Positions 55,508 through 64,000 of a stretch of 64,000 bases of DNA are shown here, piece by piece (the first letter of the stretch is position 1; each line of letters starts with the position of its first letter). Source of the stretch: Pseudoxanthomonas sp. Root65 (GTDB lineage: Bacteria > Pseudomonadota > Gammaproteobacteria > Xanthomonadales > Xanthomonadaceae); contig NZ_LMHA01000001.1 of the NCBI RefSeq assembly GCF_001427635.1, positions 1,448,319 to 1,512,318 of the forward strand, written 5' to 3'. The translations under genes and the position numbers were made by a program. The notes beneath the pieces are model-generated. The model was not told the DNA's origin and did no database searches. It saw nothing but the letters and a program-made list of their open reading frames with translations.

Positions 55508-58201
55508 TCAGTCCTGCGTGGCAGCAGGCTCGGTGGGCTCGGCAGCCTTGACCGCTTCCGGGCTGACCTTCTCGATGGTGTGGCGCAGTTCGCGGCCGAG
55601 GATGGCCTTGGCGTCGCGCGCCCAGGCATCCAGGCGGTCGTCGAACAGCAGCTTGCTGTTCTCGTCGGGCCATACCAGCTTGAGTTCGCGCAGCTTCTGG
55701 ATGAAACCGCGGAACAGGGTCTTGTCGAAGAACTCCGGCGCGGCCGGTGCGTACAGCAGGCTCAGGCGCTGCGCGGCCTGCTGGCACAGGCTTTCCAGTT
55801 CCGCCGCACCCAGCGTGCCGGGGCCGTTCTTCACCAGCACCGAAATGGCGATGTAGTAGCGCTCGAACGCCTGCTGCAGCGAGTGGCCGATCGCACGCAG
55901 GCGGAACACCTCGTCGGTCTGGCCGGCGCTGCGCGCCAGGATGCCGCCGTCGTCGTCGTTGACCTGCTGCAGCAGGCCTTCGCGGACGAACACCTCGATC
56001 GTGCGTTCCATGCGTTCGGCGAACTCGTCCTCGCTCCACGGCAGGAACAGCTCGGCCTGCAGGAACGGATAGAGCGTGCGGCCCAGCCGCAGCACGCCGG
56101 CGCGGCTCATGCGGCGGTTGTTCTGGAAGCAGCAGGCGATCCACGACGACGCCGTGAACAGGTGCAGCACGTTGTTGCGGTAGTAGCTGAGCAGCACCGC
56201 GGTGTCGTCGTCCACGCTCAGCACGTCGCCCAGCGGATGCTTGATCCGCTGCAGCATGTTGATTTCTTCGGCGTGGGAGATGATGCGGTCGGGCGAGTGC
56301 GGGGTGACGGTGACGCGGTCGGAGTAGGGCAGTTCGGCCAGCAGCACCTTCGACAGCTCGATCTGTGCGATCAGGTCGGCTTCGCCCATCGCGTGCTTGG
56401 GCGTGGACAGCAGCGCCAGCGCCAGCAGGTTGATCGGATTCACGTCGGCGGCGCGGTTGATGTTGACCTGGATCTGCTGCGCCAGCGCGTCGACGATGTC
56501 GGACAGCCACGCGGGCTTTTCCTCTTCGCCCACCGGCGTGCCATCCCATTCGGGCGCATACGTCGCAAGCGCGTCGTTGAGCGGGATCGGCTCGCCGAAA
56601 TTCACCACCACCTGGCCATAGTTCTGCCGCAGCACCTTGGGGATGCCCCACAGCACGGCCCAGATGGATTCCTTCTCCTTCGGCCGGCCGCTCAGTTCGT
56701 CCAGATAGCTGGTGCCTTCCAGCAGCTTTTCGTAACCGATGTAGACCGGCTGGAACAGCACCGGCTTGCGCGGCTGGCGCAGGAACGCGCGCAGCGTCAT
56801 CGAGATCATGCCGCCCTTCGGCGGCAGCAGCCGGCCGGTGCGCGAGCGCCCGCCTTCGATGAAGTACTCCAGCGAATAGCCGCCGGAGACCAGCTGCGCC
56901 ACGTACTCGGTGAACACCGCCGAGTACAGCGGGTTGCCGCGGAAGCTGCGGCGCATGAAGAACGCGCCGCCCTTGCGCAGCAGCGTGCCCACCACCGGCA
57001 GGTTGAGGTTGATGCCGGCGGCGATGTGGGGCGGCACGATGCCGCGTTCGTACAGCAGGTACGACAGCAGCAGGTAGTCCATGTGGCTGCGGTGGCAGGG
57101 CACGTAGACGACTTCGTGGCCCGGCGCGGCTTCCTTGAATTTGTCCAGGTGGTGGACCAGCACGCCGTCGTAGATCTGGTTCCACACGTGGCTGAGCAGG
57201 AAGCTGGCCGAGCGCACCACCGGGTTGGAGTAGTCGGCGGCGATTTCCCAGGCGTAGGCGTGCGCCTTCTTCCACGCGTCCTCGGGCTTGGACTTGTCGC
57301 GACGCGCCTGTTCGGCGATCGCGTCCTTCACCGGCTCGGCGGCCAGCACCTGGTCGACCAGCAGCCGGCGCGTGGACAGGTCGGGGCCGATGACGGCTTC
57401 GCGGATGCGGTGGAAGTGCGTGCGCAGTACGCGCGAGAGTTTGCGGACCGTGCGTTCCGGTTCCAGGCCTTCATCGACCGTGCCGCGCAGCGACACCGGC
57501 GGCGCGAATCGCACGATGGTGCCGCGGCCGTTGAGCAGGATCGCCAGCAGGCGACGGAAGCGGCCGACGATGGCCCAGTTTTCGGAGAACAGCACCGAGA
57601 ACCAGCCGCTCTGCTTGTCCGGCGCGCGACCGACGAAGATCGACACCGGCACCAGCTGCACATCCAGCGCGGGGTTGGCGCGATGCGCCTGCAGCAGCTT
57701 GGCCAGCGAGCCGGAATGGGTCTTGGCGCTGACCTGGTCGGGGATCAGCGTGCTGGCGTTGCGACGCGACAGCGCCACGTAGGCGCGCTTGCGGCCGAGC
57801 GGATTGCCGCCCACCGGCAACGGCATCAGCGGTGAGGGCAGGCCGGCGTCGCGGCAGGCGCGGTCGAGGATCAGCGCGTTCGACAGGCCGTAGTCTTCCA
57901 GCACGTAGCAGACCGGGCGGCCGTCCAGCAGGTCGGCCGGCACGCCGGGTTCGATGTTCAACGCCAGCCACGGATCGGCCAGGCGGCCCAGCAGGCGCGC
58001 CCACAGCGGGCGCTTGGCTTGCTTGGCGGTGCTGTAGGGCGCCATCGGCAGGCCCGCGGTCACTGGCGCATCGTCAGCGATCGCGGCCTCAGGCGAGGCA
58101 TCGTGCGCAGGTGCGTTCGCCGCCGCGGACTTCTTCTCGGGCGGCGTCGGCGTCGGGCCGTCCGGAAACGGCAGGGAGTTCTGTTCAGGCATCGGCCGCA
58201 T
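55508..58201 (-). CDS. plsB: Glycerol-3-phosphate 1-O-acyltransferase PlsB
   Basis: 897 residues, longer than the 807 of E. coli because of an Ala/Pro-rich N terminus. PlsB adds the first acyl chain to glycerol-3-phosphate at the inner membrane. The acyltransferase motifs are VPCHRSHMDYLLLSY near residue 368 and FIEGGRSRTGRLLPPKGG near 455. The long N- and C-terminal helical regions are typical. Starts at 58201 and 58192 (ATG both) are equivalent. A 9-bp hairpin lies 65 bases upstream. Confidence 0.95.
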   Translation of the reverse strand: MRPMPEQNSLPFPDGPTPTPPEKKSAAANAPAHDASPEAAIADDAPVTAGLPMAPYSTAKQAKRPLWARLLGRLADPWLALNIEPGVPADLLDGRPVCYVLEDYGLSNALILDRACRDAGLPSPLMPLPVGGNPLGRKRAYVALSRRNASTLIPDQVSAKTHSGSLAKLLQAHRANPALDVQLVPVSIFVGRAPDKQSGWFSVLFSENWAIVGRFRRLLAILLNGRGTIVRFAPPVSLRGTVDEGLEPERTVRKLSRVLRTHFHRIREAVIGPDLSTRRLLVDQVLAAEPVKDAIAEQARRDKSKPEDAWKKAHAYAWEIAADYSNPVVRSASFLLSHVWNQIYDGVLVHHLDKFKEAAPGHEVVYVPCHRSHMDYLLLSYLLYERGIVPPHIAAGINLNLPVVGTLLRKGGAFFMRRSFRGNPLYSAVFTEYVAQLVSGGYSLEYFIEGGRSRTGRLLPPKGGMISMTLRAFLRQPRKPVLFQPVYIGYEKLLEGTSYLDELSGRPKEKESIWAVLWGIPKVLRQNYGQVVVNFGEPIPLNDALATYAPEWDGTPVGEEEKPAWLSDIVDALAQQIQVNINRAADVNPINLLALALLSTPKHAMGEADLIAQIELSKVLLAELPYSDRVTVTPHSPDRIISHAEEINMLQRIKHPLGDVLSVDDDTAVLLSYYRNNVLHLFTASSWIACCFQNNRRMSRAGVLRLGRTLYPFLQAELFLPWSEDEFAERMERTIEVFVREGLLQQVNDDDGGILARSAGQTDEVFRLRAIGHSLQQAFERYYIAISVLVKNGPGTLGAAELESLCQQAAQRLSLLYAPAAPEFFDKTLFRGFIQKLRELKLVWPDENSKLLFDDRLDAWARDAKAILGRELRHTIEKVSPEAVKAAEPTEPAATQD

Positions 58202-58265
58202 TATGGCTCACGCCCATGGCCGGCTGGAAAGCGGTTACAGCGCCCGGCCCGTGTCATTCATCCGG

Positions 58266-58287
58266 CGGGGCCGGGGCTCCGGCCCCG
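58266..58287. repeat. Perfect 9-bp stem with GGCT loop upstream of plsB
   Basis: CGGGGCCGG and CCGGCCCCG around GGCT, between the plsB start and the end of the lipoprotein gene. It may end the lipoprotein transcript, though no U-run follows. Confidence 0.6.
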
Positions 58288-58338
58288 CAGGGAAGGGCGC
58301 AAGTCGTTGAAAACAGGGCGTTCGGTGCCTGCAGGCCG

Positions 58339-59271
58339 TCATGGCGGGGTGGGCGGCTCGCCGTCGGCCGCGGGTGCAGGCGGCAAGGTGTCGGGTGCGG
58401 GCACTGCCGCCAGCACCGCGTCGGCATGCCGGAGGTAGTCGGTGAGGTACCACCGGCCGTCGCGCCGGGTCAGGCTGACCACGGTGTCGATCTCGCGTTC
58501 GCCCAGCGGGTAGTGGATGCGAACGGTCGCGGTATCGCCCTTCTCTTCGACGAGGCCGGTGCGCAGGTCGGTGAAGGTCGTATCCAGTGGCAGGCCGTAG
58601 CGGGCGAACGTGGCCTTGGCTTCGATGAAGACCGGCGTCAGCCGCTGCAGGCTGGCCACCATGCCCGCCTCATTCAGCGCCTGCTCGTTCGTGAGACCGC
58701 TGCGGCGCGCCGCCGGTGCCAGCCGTGCGAGCGTGGCGCGCGCAAGCGCCGGATCCCCAAGTGGCGCGCGCTGCGCCCAGTCGCCCAGCGCGGCGATCAC
58801 CTGCGCGTAGTGGTCGCGTTCTTCCTGGGTGTAGTCGCCCTCGTTCTTCACGTATTGCACGCCGAACAGGCCCAGCGTGCGCGCGGCTTCCTTCAGGTCG
58901 CGGTCCTGGCGGGCGAACTGGCGGTCGAAGCTGCGCTGCAGGGTCTTTTCCGCCTCCTTTGCGGACAGCGCGGCCAGCATCTGCACCAGCTTGTCGTCCA
59001 GCGGCAGCTCGGTCAGCGGCCAGCGGCTGTGGCCGGCACGCCAGGCGCTGTCCAGCCGTGCGTGGACATCGGGCGGAAGGGCATCGCGTGCGAAGCCGAC
59101 CAGATCGTTGTTCTGCAGATGGGTCGCCAGCTGGCGCACGCTGGCGGCGGGCTCGCTGGCCGCACCGGCCAACTCCTCCGGCGCCTGCTTCCTGCAGGCG
59201 GCCAGCAGCAGCAGCGACAGCCCGGCGGCTGCCAGCACGCGCAGGACGGACGCGGACGGCTTCGGCTTCAT
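58339..59271 (-). CDS. Lipoprotein of unknown function
   Basis: 310 residues with the lipobox LLLAAC (Cys near residue 26). The mature part is largely helical with ATHLQNNDLVGFARDALPPD and a KDRDLKEAARTLGLF-like segment; the last third is an NTF2-like or DUF-type strand set (TATVRIHYPLGEREIDTVV). Pro-rich tail. Not recognised. It lies 137 bases upstream of plsB on the same strand. Confidence 0.75.
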   Translation of the reverse strand: MKPKPSASVLRVLAAAGLSLLLLAACRKQAPEELAGAASEPAASVRQLATHLQNNDLVGFARDALPPDVHARLDSAWRAGHSRWPLTELPLDDKLVQMLAALSAKEAEKTLQRSFDRQFARQDRDLKEAARTLGLFGVQYVKNEGDYTQEERDHYAQVIAALGDWAQRAPLGDPALARATLARLAPAARRSGLTNEQALNEAGMVASLQRLTPVFIEAKATFARYGLPLDTTFTDLRTGLVEEKGDTATVRIHYPLGEREIDTVVSLTRRDGRWYLTDYLRHADAVLAAVPAPDTLPPAPAADGEPPTPP

Positions 59272-59352
59272 GCGGTGTGACTCCCCAGTCGCGTTGCATC
59301 TTCGCGGGCGCCGGCCGACGCAGCAAGGATGGCGGTCGCAGTTGGGAGGTCG

Positions 59353-59440
59353 GGAATGGGGAGGAGGGATTGGGGGAATGGTAGGCAGGGAACAGGAATG
59401 CCGCTGGTGTTCCCATTCCCTGTTCCCCATTCCCGCCCAA
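59353..59440. repeat. Imperfect GGGAATGGGG inverted repeat
   Basis: GGGAATGGGGA and GGGAACAGGAAT on the left are mirrored by TTCCCATTCCCTGTTCCCCA and TTCCC on the right. This resembles low-complexity elements often seen between genes in Stenotrophomonas relatives. Confidence 0.6.
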
Positions 59441-59481
59441 TAAAAAAGGAGGCCGGGCGTCTTGCGACGTCGCGGACCTCC
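59441..59481 (-). terminator. Intrinsic terminator downstream of pyrF
   Basis: On the minus strand GGAGGTCCGCGACG pairs with CGTC and CCGGCCTCC, followed by TTTTTTA. It is 130 bases after the pyrF stop and oriented to end its transcript. Confidence 0.75.
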
Positions 59482-59610
59482 TGAAGTCCGGCCGAAACCG
59501 GAGGACGAAGTGTTGTGGCACATCTCCGGTCCAAGGACCGGATGCGCACAGCCTACCTGCGCCCGAATGCTAAGGCAATACCTGAAGTAACTTGCTTCAA
59601 GCTATTGATT

Positions 59611-60336
59611 TTATTTGACAGCACCGGCGATTTCCGCCTGAATGGCCTCGGCCGCCACGCGTGGATCGGCCGCCTTGCTGATCGGGCGGCCCACCACGAT
59701 GGCGTCCGCACCCAGCGCGAAGGCCTCGGCCACGCCGACGGTGCGCTTCTGGTCGTCGCCCACCGGACCGCCGGGGCGGATGCCGGGGCAGACGATCGAG
59801 AAGCCGGCCCCGGTCGCGGCGCGGATCATCCCCGCCTCCTGCCCGGAACAGATCACGCCGTCGATGCCGGCCGACTGCGCCGCCAGCGCGCGCTGGACGA
59901 CGATGTCCGCCGGTTCGCCGCTGTTGATGCCCATGGCGCGAAGATCGTCGCCGTCCATCGACGTCAACACGGTCACCGCCAGCAACCGCAACTCGCCGGC
60001 CCGCGCCTCGGCGGCGGCTTCCATCATCCCGGCGTGCCAGCCGTGGATGGTGGCGTAGGTCACCGGCCAGCGCGACAGGCCACGGATCACCCCGGCCACG
60101 GTGGCGGGGATGTCGAAGAACTTCAGGTCGACGAACACGCGCTTGTCGCGCCGTGCCAGCTCGTCCAGCACGGTGAAGTAGTCGCCGCTGGCCAGCAGCT
60201 CCATGCCGATCTTGTAGAACTGCACCGCATCGCCCAGCCGGTCGACCCAGGCCAGCGCGTCGGCGCCGGACGGCGCGTCCAGCGCGAAGATCAGCCGCTC
60301 GCGCGCGCTGAGTGCAACGGGACCCGCTGCGCTCAC
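59611..60336 (-). CDS. pyrF: Orotidine 5'-phosphate decarboxylase
   Basis: 241 residues, last step of UMP synthesis. The active-site set is D20 (FALDAPSG), K42 (FYKIGMEL), D70, K72 and D75 ([11 protein letters not shown]). The phosphate-binding C-terminal region is [12 protein letters not shown]. The GTG start overlaps the stop of the acid phosphatase gene by four bases (GTGA). A terminator lies 130 bases downstream. Confidence 0.96.
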   Translation of the reverse strand: MSAAGPVALSARERLIFALDAPSGADALAWVDRLGDAVQFYKIGMELLASGDYFTVLDELARRDKRVFVDLKFFDIPATVAGVIRGLSRWPVTYATIHGWHAGMMEAAAEARAGELRLLAVTVLTSMDGDDLRAMGINSGEPADIVVQRALAAQSAGIDGVICSGQEAGMIRAATGAGFSIVCPGIRPGGPVGDDQKRTVGVAEAFALGADAIVVGRPISKAADPRVAAEAIQAEIAGAVK

Positions 60337-61247
60337 GGCGCGTAGTCCAGCGCGTCGCGCTTGGCCTGCGTGCGGGCGGCGGGCGGCTGGTCCCAGGCGT
60401 TGTTGAACAGCGCAGGCTCCCACGAGCCGTAGGTCGGGTTGGGCAGCATCCACCAGCGTTCGCCGAACCAGTCGTCGTACTCGTCGAACAAGGCCTGGCG
60501 GCCGTCGCGGGTGTTGGCTTCCACCTGCACGAAATCGCCGATCTGGTCGCCGAACTGCATCAGCACGCGGTACTGCTGGCCGGCGAGGCGGCGACGGCAG
60601 TTCTTCTCGCTGCCGTTCTGCTCGCAGCCTTCCAGCACGGTGCCCAGGCCGAGGAACACGCTGTCGTCGGCGACCGGCAGGCCGGCCTCGCGCAGGTTGG
60701 CCAGGGTGGCTTCCTTCAGATGCACGGCGCGGTTGGAGATGTAGAGGATGGTCACGCCCTTCTCGGCGGCGGCCCTGGCGAAATCGACCACGCCCGGCAG
60801 CGGTTTGGCCTTCTTCTCGGCGACCCACTGGTCCCAGCTGATCTCGTCGTACTCCTTGCCGTCGCGGATCAGGCGCGCCTGGTAGGGCGAGTTGTCCAGC
60901 ACGGTTTCGTCCACATCCATCACCACGGCCGGCTTCAGGCCGGCGGCGGCGTTGCCGCGCTCGCCGGGGACCAGCGCGTCCCAGTTCTTTTCCTTCAACG
61001 CGACATCCAGGTGGTCGGCGGCGGCACGGAACGTCTGCGTGGTGATCGCGCGGTACTCGACCGAGGTCTGCACCCACGCCACGGCGTTGAGGTTGTCGTG
61101 CGTGCCGGCTGGCTTGGTCGCCGTCACGGCGGGCGCGGCGGCATCGGCCGGTACGGCCGCGGGCTCGGTGCGCTTGCAGGCGGCCAGGGTCAGCAACGAA
61201 GCCGCCAGGCCGGCGGCGAGCAGGGAAACGCGCATGGAAGATCCCAT
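60333..61247 (-). CDS. Lipoprotein e(P4)-type acid phosphatase / 5'-nucleotidase
   Basis: 304 residues. The signal peptide ends in the lipobox LTLAAC, so it is an outer-membrane or periplasm-facing lipoprotein. The HAD motif is [15 protein letters not shown] near residue 112 (class C acid phosphatase), with a later [20 protein letters not shown] block. Relatives dephosphorylate nucleotides outside the cytoplasm. Coupling to pyrF suggests a pyrimidine supply pair (uptake of nucleosides and de novo UMP). Starts at 61247 and 61235 are both possible; a TAGAAT hexamer is at 61263-61268. Confidence 0.9.
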   Translation of the reverse strand: MGSSMRVSLLAAGLAASLLTLAACKRTEPAAVPADAAAPAVTATKPAGTHDNLNAVAWVQTSVEYRAITTQTFRAAADHLDVALKEKNWDALVPGERGNAAAGLKPAVVMDVDETVLDNSPYQARLIRDGKEYDEISWDQWVAEKKAKPLPGVVDFARAAAEKGVTILYISNRAVHLKEATLANLREAGLPVADDSVFLGLGTVLEGCEQNGSEKNCRRRLAGQQYRVLMQFGDQIGDFVQVEANTRDGRQALFDEYDDWFGERWWMLPNPTYGSWEPALFNNAWDQPPAARTQAKRDALDYAP

Positions 61248-61262
61248 TTCGAATGTGCGGGA

Positions 61263-61268
61263 ATTCTA
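61263..61268 (-). promoter_or_regulatory. -10 element upstream of the acid phosphatase-pyrF pair
   Basis: TAGAAT on the minus strand, 15 bases before the first ATG, giving a leader of about 8 bases to the ATG at 61247. Confidence 0.5.
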
Positions 61269-61313
61269 GCCGACCGCTGTTACACCCGTCGGTCGGTGCC
61301 GCTGCGCGCGGGT

Positions 61314-61319
61314 TATCCT
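61314..61319 (+). promoter_or_regulatory. -10-like hexamer before yceH
   Basis: TATCCT in GGTTATCCTGCC, about 29 bases before the ATG at 61349. Same word as at tamA and tatA. Confidence 0.4.
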
Positions 61320-61348
61320 GCCGGCCCGTTCCTGCTGCCGATGCCTCC

Positions 61349-61999
61349 ATGGAAGACACCGCACTCGTCCTGAATGCCACCGAGGCCCGCCTGCTCGGCT
61401 GCCTGATCGAGAAGGAAGCCACCACGCCGGAGACCTATCCGCTGACGGTCAACGCCGCGCAGTCCGCCGCCAACCAGAAGACCGCGCGCGATCCGGTCAT
61501 GGCGCTGGACCCGGGCGCGGTGAACCACGCGCTGCGCCAGTTGGAGCAGAAGGGCTTGGCCAAGCAGGTGTTCTCGTCGCGCGCCGAGCGCTACGAGCAT
61601 CGTACCGCGGCGTTCTTCGGCATTCCGCAGCAGCAGGCCGTGCTGCTGGGCCTGTTGCTGCTGCGCGGCGCGCAGACCACGCACGAACTGCTCGCGCGCA
61701 GCGAGCGTTTGTTCAAGTTCGCCGACGCCGACGACGTGCGCCACCACCTCGACCGCCTGATCCAGCGCGAACCTGCGCTGGTCGTGCAGATCCCGCGCGG
61801 TCCGGGACAGCGCGAGGATCGCTACATGCACCTGCTGACGGGACCGGTGGATGTGGCCGCGATCGCGGCGCGGCTGCCGTCGTCGTCCGCAGGCGAGCCC
61901 GCGAATGTGGAACTCGAAGCGCGCGTTGCGGCGCTGGAGGGCGAGGTGACCGCGTTGCGTGAACAGATCGCCCGTTTGCTGGAGACGCACGGAGGCTGA
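61349..61999 (+). CDS. yceH: YceH family protein (DUF480)
   Basis: 216 residues, the normal size. Two winged-helix units: one with [20 protein letters not shown] and [10 protein letters not shown], the second with [20 protein letters not shown] and [10 protein letters not shown]. The C-terminal coiled helix ([20 protein letters not shown]) is typical. The role is not established. It is divergent from the phosphatase and convergent with a small VOC gene. Confidence 0.92.
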   Translation: MEDTALVLNATEARLLGCLIEKEATTPETYPLTVNAAQSAANQKTARDPVMALDPGAVNHALRQLEQKGLAKQVFSSRAERYEHRTAAFFGIPQQQAVLLGLLLLRGAQTTHELLARSERLFKFADADDVRHHLDRLIQREPALVVQIPRGPGQREDRYMHLLTGPVDVAAIAARLPSSSAGEPANVELEARVAALEGEVTALREQIARLLETHGG

Positions 62000-62033
62000 G
62001 CGCCCGCCTTCGCGATGATCTTCCGCTCGCGCC

Positions 62034-62408
62034 TCAGCGCTTCTCTTCCATCAGTCCCACCAGGTTGCCGTCCGGATCACGCAGGAAGCCCGTCCATAGT
62101 TCATGGTCCGTCATGCGCGCGGCGAGTTGCGGAGGCCGCTCCTCGTTAGCGCCACGCGCGACGAGGGCAGCCTGCGTGGCGACGATGTCGTCCACGGTGA
62201 AGTAGAGGATCGAGTTCGCACCGACCGCACTGGCGCCCTGCGGCGTGGTCAGCATCAGTCGCACATCGCCGGCCTGCAGAAAGGCCAGGGTCGGCGCAGG
62301 CTGGAACAGCAACGCCAAGCCAAGCATGTCGCGGTAGAACGCCAGCGCGACATCGACGTCGCTGACGGTGATGGCGATCTGGCGGATGTGGGAAAGGCGT
62401 GCGGTCAT
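62034..62408 (-). CDS. VOC family (glyoxalase-like) protein
   Basis: 124 residues. The paired beta-alpha-beta-beta-beta units of the vicinal oxygen chelate fold are seen: HIRQIAITVSDVDVALAFYR and the second half from SILYFTVDDIVATQAALVAR, ending FLRDPDGNLVGLMEE. Likely metal ligands are His and Glu at the expected strand ends. Specific reaction unknown. The ATG at 62408 is the natural start. Confidence 0.87.
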   Translation of the reverse strand: MTARLSHIRQIAITVSDVDVALAFYRDMLGLALLFQPAPTLAFLQAGDVRLMLTTPQGASAVGANSILYFTVDDIVATQAALVARGANEERPPQLAARMTDHELWTGFLRDPDGNLVGLMEEKR

Positions 62409-62465
62409 CGTCTTGTCCGGTCGACAGGGGGAGGGTCGGGCATGAGCCCTGAGGATCGCTCGGAC

Positions 62466-62939
62466 CTAGGACACCCAGCCAGGCAAGATCTCGGCAACAT
62501 GCCACGCTCCATCCTTCCGCTCGAGGCGAAGAGTGTTGCCGGAGCCCCAAAGTCCATGGTGGTAGGTCTCCAACGTAACGGTGGCAGAGGTTGGACCCTC
62601 CATCTTGAGATCGAGCAGGTAGTAGAAGATGGCGGGCTGCCCGGTTGTCGCATGGATACTGCCTTCACGGGGATTCGCCACCACCTTGCACGCCGATGCC
62701 TTGAATAGCGGCAATCCCATGCGTTGCAGGCGATCGAAGGTGGCGGGGGACGCGTCCTGCCCGTTGACTCCGAGGCAGTAGACGAAGCGCTCCCGCGCTT
62801 TCGGAAGCGTGTGTTCGAATACGGCGGCCTGGATGTCGTCCGGGATTGCCGCGAGTGCCGCCTGCGGCATCAGTGCCACGAAGGGCAGCAGCGAGGCTAG
62901 CCACGTTTTCGTACCCATGGCGGAGTTTCGCAGGCTCAC
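62466..62939 (-). CDS. Small exported protein of unknown function
   Basis: 157 residues from a GTG that overlaps the previous stop (GTGA), or 150 from an ATG at 62918 that begins the signal peptide MGTKTWLASLLPFVALMPQA. The mature part has two Cys (VYCLGVNG, SACKVV) and a strand-rich end (SATVTLETYHHGLWG, TLRLERKDGAWHVAEI). The ending resembles an NTF2-like or lipocalin-type barrel edge. Not recognised. Confidence 0.7.
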   Translation of the reverse strand: MSLRNSAMGTKTWLASLLPFVALMPQAALAAIPDDIQAAVFEHTLPKARERFVYCLGVNGQDASPATFDRLQRMGLPLFKASACKVVANPREGSIHATTGQPAIFYYLLDLKMEGPTSATVTLETYHHGLWGSGNTLRLERKDGAWHVAEILPGWVS

Positions 62940-63316
62940 TGCGGCCGCCGACTGCTGCGCAGCAGGAACAGGCTGCCGATGAGCGTGCCCGCCAACGATG
63001 CCGCCAGTCCGATTGCCGAAGCGATCAGCAGTTCACGCGGCCACGAGACAGGCATCCCGGCGCTGTCGCCAACAAGCATCCGTAGTATCACGGCCGTTGG
63101 CGCGGCGGCGGCGACCAGCAGCACCAGCGGTACGAAGCGTCCGGTACCGAACGCACGCAACATCATCGCAACGACCACCAGTGCCGCCAGGCCGGGGCCG
63201 TAGAACGCACCGGGCAGCGCCGTCATCGCCGAAGGCGCCCGCCAGTACGGGAACCCGACGCCGACCAGGGCGATCAGGAAACCCACCAGCCACCAGATCC
63301 GGCTGTTGCGCGTCAT
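62936..63316 (-). CDS. Small multi-pass membrane protein
   Basis: 126 residues with about four hydrophobic helices: WWLVGFLIALVGVGFPYW, GPGLAALVVVAMMLRAF, FVPLVLLVAAAAPTAVILRM and LIASAIGLAASLAGTLIGSL. No family recognised. Coupled by a 4-base overlap to the exported-protein gene downstream. Confidence 0.75.
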   Translation of the reverse strand: MTRNSRIWWLVGFLIALVGVGFPYWRAPSAMTALPGAFYGPGLAALVVVAMMLRAFGTGRFVPLVLLVAAAAPTAVILRMLVGDSAGMPVSWPRELLIASAIGLAASLAGTLIGSLFLLRSSRRPQ

Positions 63317-63369
63317 GGTCCGTGCTCCCGTGGATACGGGCCAAGCGTACCGCGTCGTGCGGGCGATCC

Positions 63370-64000
63370 CTAGTCGAACATCGCCTGGATCGCCGCCAGA
63401 CCCGCGCTGGCGCGTTCCTTCTTGCGTTCGGCATCGGCGACCGGGTCGGCGCCGTCGCGCTGCAGTTCATCGGCCGGGAGCTCGTCGATGAAGCGGCTGG
63501 GCTGCAGGCGCAGGCGTTCGCCGAAGCGGCGCGTCTCGCGGTTGTGGCTGAGCCACAGCTGCTCCTTGGCGCGGGTGATGCCCACGTACATCAGGCGCCG
63601 CTCTTCCTGCAGGTTGCCTTCCTCCACGCTGGTCTCGTGCGGCAGCGTGCCGTCTTCGCAACCCACGATGAAGACGTAGCGGAACTCGAGCCCCTTCGCG
63701 GCATGCAGGCTCATCAGACGCACCTGGTTGCCGCCGTCATCCTTGTCGTTGCGCGACAGCAGCGCGAGTTGCGCGGCCAGGTCGCCGGCGGAACTGCCAC
63801 GCGGTCCGCCCTCAAACCAGTCGGCCAGTTCATCCAGGTTGGCGCGGCGACGATGGAACGAGGCTTCGTCCTTGCACTGCGAGCGCAGGTCGGGCAACAG
63901 GCCCGAGCGTTCGCTCAGGCGGCGCACCAGATCGGCTGGCGGCAGTTCCTCGGCATGCCGGCGCAGGTCGCGCACAATGTCGACGAAGGCGCTGAGGCCA
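63370..64000 (-). CDS. rep: ATP-dependent DNA helicase Rep/UvrD family, C-terminal part (5' partial)
   Basis: Only the last 210 residues are in the window; the frame stays open to the window edge. UvrD-family motif V is VRLMSLHAAKGLEFRYVFIV with the following GCEDGTLPHE, and motif VI is ERRLMYVGITRAKEQL. The short C-terminal tail (no Tudor-like UvrD end) and the KDEASFHRRRANLDELADWF block suggest Rep more than UvrD. It acts in replication restart by 3'-5' unwinding. Confidence 0.88.
   Translation of the reverse strand, partial: GLSAFVDIVRDLRRHAEELPPADLVRRLSERSGLLPDLRSQCKDEASFHRRRANLDELADWFEGGPRGSSAGDLAAQLALLSRNDKDDGGNQVRLMSLHAAKGLEFRYVFIVGCEDGTLPHETSVEEGNLQEERRLMYVGITRAKEQLWLSHNRETRRFGERLRLQPSRFIDELPADELQRDGADPVADAERKKERASAGLAAIQAMFD

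Larger units (their letters stand above)
59272..59610. other. 339-bp intergenic region with repeat and terminator
   Basis: This lies between the lipoprotein start and the pyrF stop. It holds an imperfect GGGAATGGGGA-type inverted repeat (59353-59440) and a minus-strand terminator (59441-59481). No coding frame is supported. Confidence 0.6.

Noticed and set aside
55580..57835. 751-codon frame antisense to plsB
   Set aside because: Same artefact; PlsB motifs prove the minus-strand frame.
59448..59520. Riboswitch upstream of the lipoprotein or pyrF genes
   Set aside because: The stems are explained by a terminator and short palindromes; the segment is downstream of pyrF and on the wrong side of the lipoprotein start for a simple leader without other aptamer features.

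Overview
This window looks like ordinary chromosome from a high-GC gammaproteobacterium of the Xanthomonadaceae, most like Pseudoxanthomonas, Stenotrophomonas or Xanthomonas. The support is the very high GC with GC-rich third codon positions, the gene content (stand-alone bioB followed by bioF-bioH-bioC, tamA-tamB, tatABC, glyQ-glyS, an S46 dipeptidyl peptidase, a large PlsB), several families of GC-rich intergenic palindromes of the kind common in this family, and one perfect CRP/Clp-type operator. Genus is inferred. No phage, IS element or CRISPR array was seen.

Layout. 1-7016: a partial DUF11/OmpA surface protein followed by a large outer-membrane barrel protein. 7080-9929: a membrane Ser/Thr kinase with a repeat-rich C-terminal half, then tRNA-Arg(CCG). 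10030-12803: ubiA, then a secreted DUF11/SpaA-like protein behind a perfect TGTGA-N6-TCACA site. 12818-17700: comF diverging from bioB, bioF, bioH, bioC. 17759-19811: a minus-strand run with a PLP dehydratase, a YdcF-like protein and an NTF2-like protein. 19939-22950: a Tyr/Pro-rich lipoprotein, a structured intergenic region with a candidate small RNA, and mnmG. 23069-32114: tamA, tamB, a winged-helix protein, an S46 peptidase and a 55-residue Cys protein, most joined by GTGA overlaps or short gaps. 32355-37372: glyS, glyQ, a class I amidotransferase and a membrane protein. 37487-38997: tatABC. 39079-46669: a SYLF protein, hemH with a hydrolase, a membrane protein, a YgjP-like metalloprotease, rdgC, ttcA and an unknown secreted protein. 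46783-49119: a DUF465 protein, then an N-acyltransferase with a sigma-54 promoter facing a LuxR-type regulator. 49443-55489: six co-directional genes for exported proteins of unknown function, two of them paralogues. 55508-64000: plsB, a lipoprotein, pyrF with an e(P4)-type phosphatase, yceH, small genes, and the C-terminal part of a Rep/UvrD helicase.

The parts most worth a second look are (a) the acyltransferase/LuxR pair with its RpoN-type promoter, (b) the exported-protein cluster at 49.4-55.5 kb, (c) a recurring promoter layout in which a -10-like hexamer lies 6-7 bases before the start codon, suggesting leaderless mRNAs, (d) a low-GC patch inside glyS, and (e) the candidate small RNA and strong hairpin between 20.7 and 20.9 kb.
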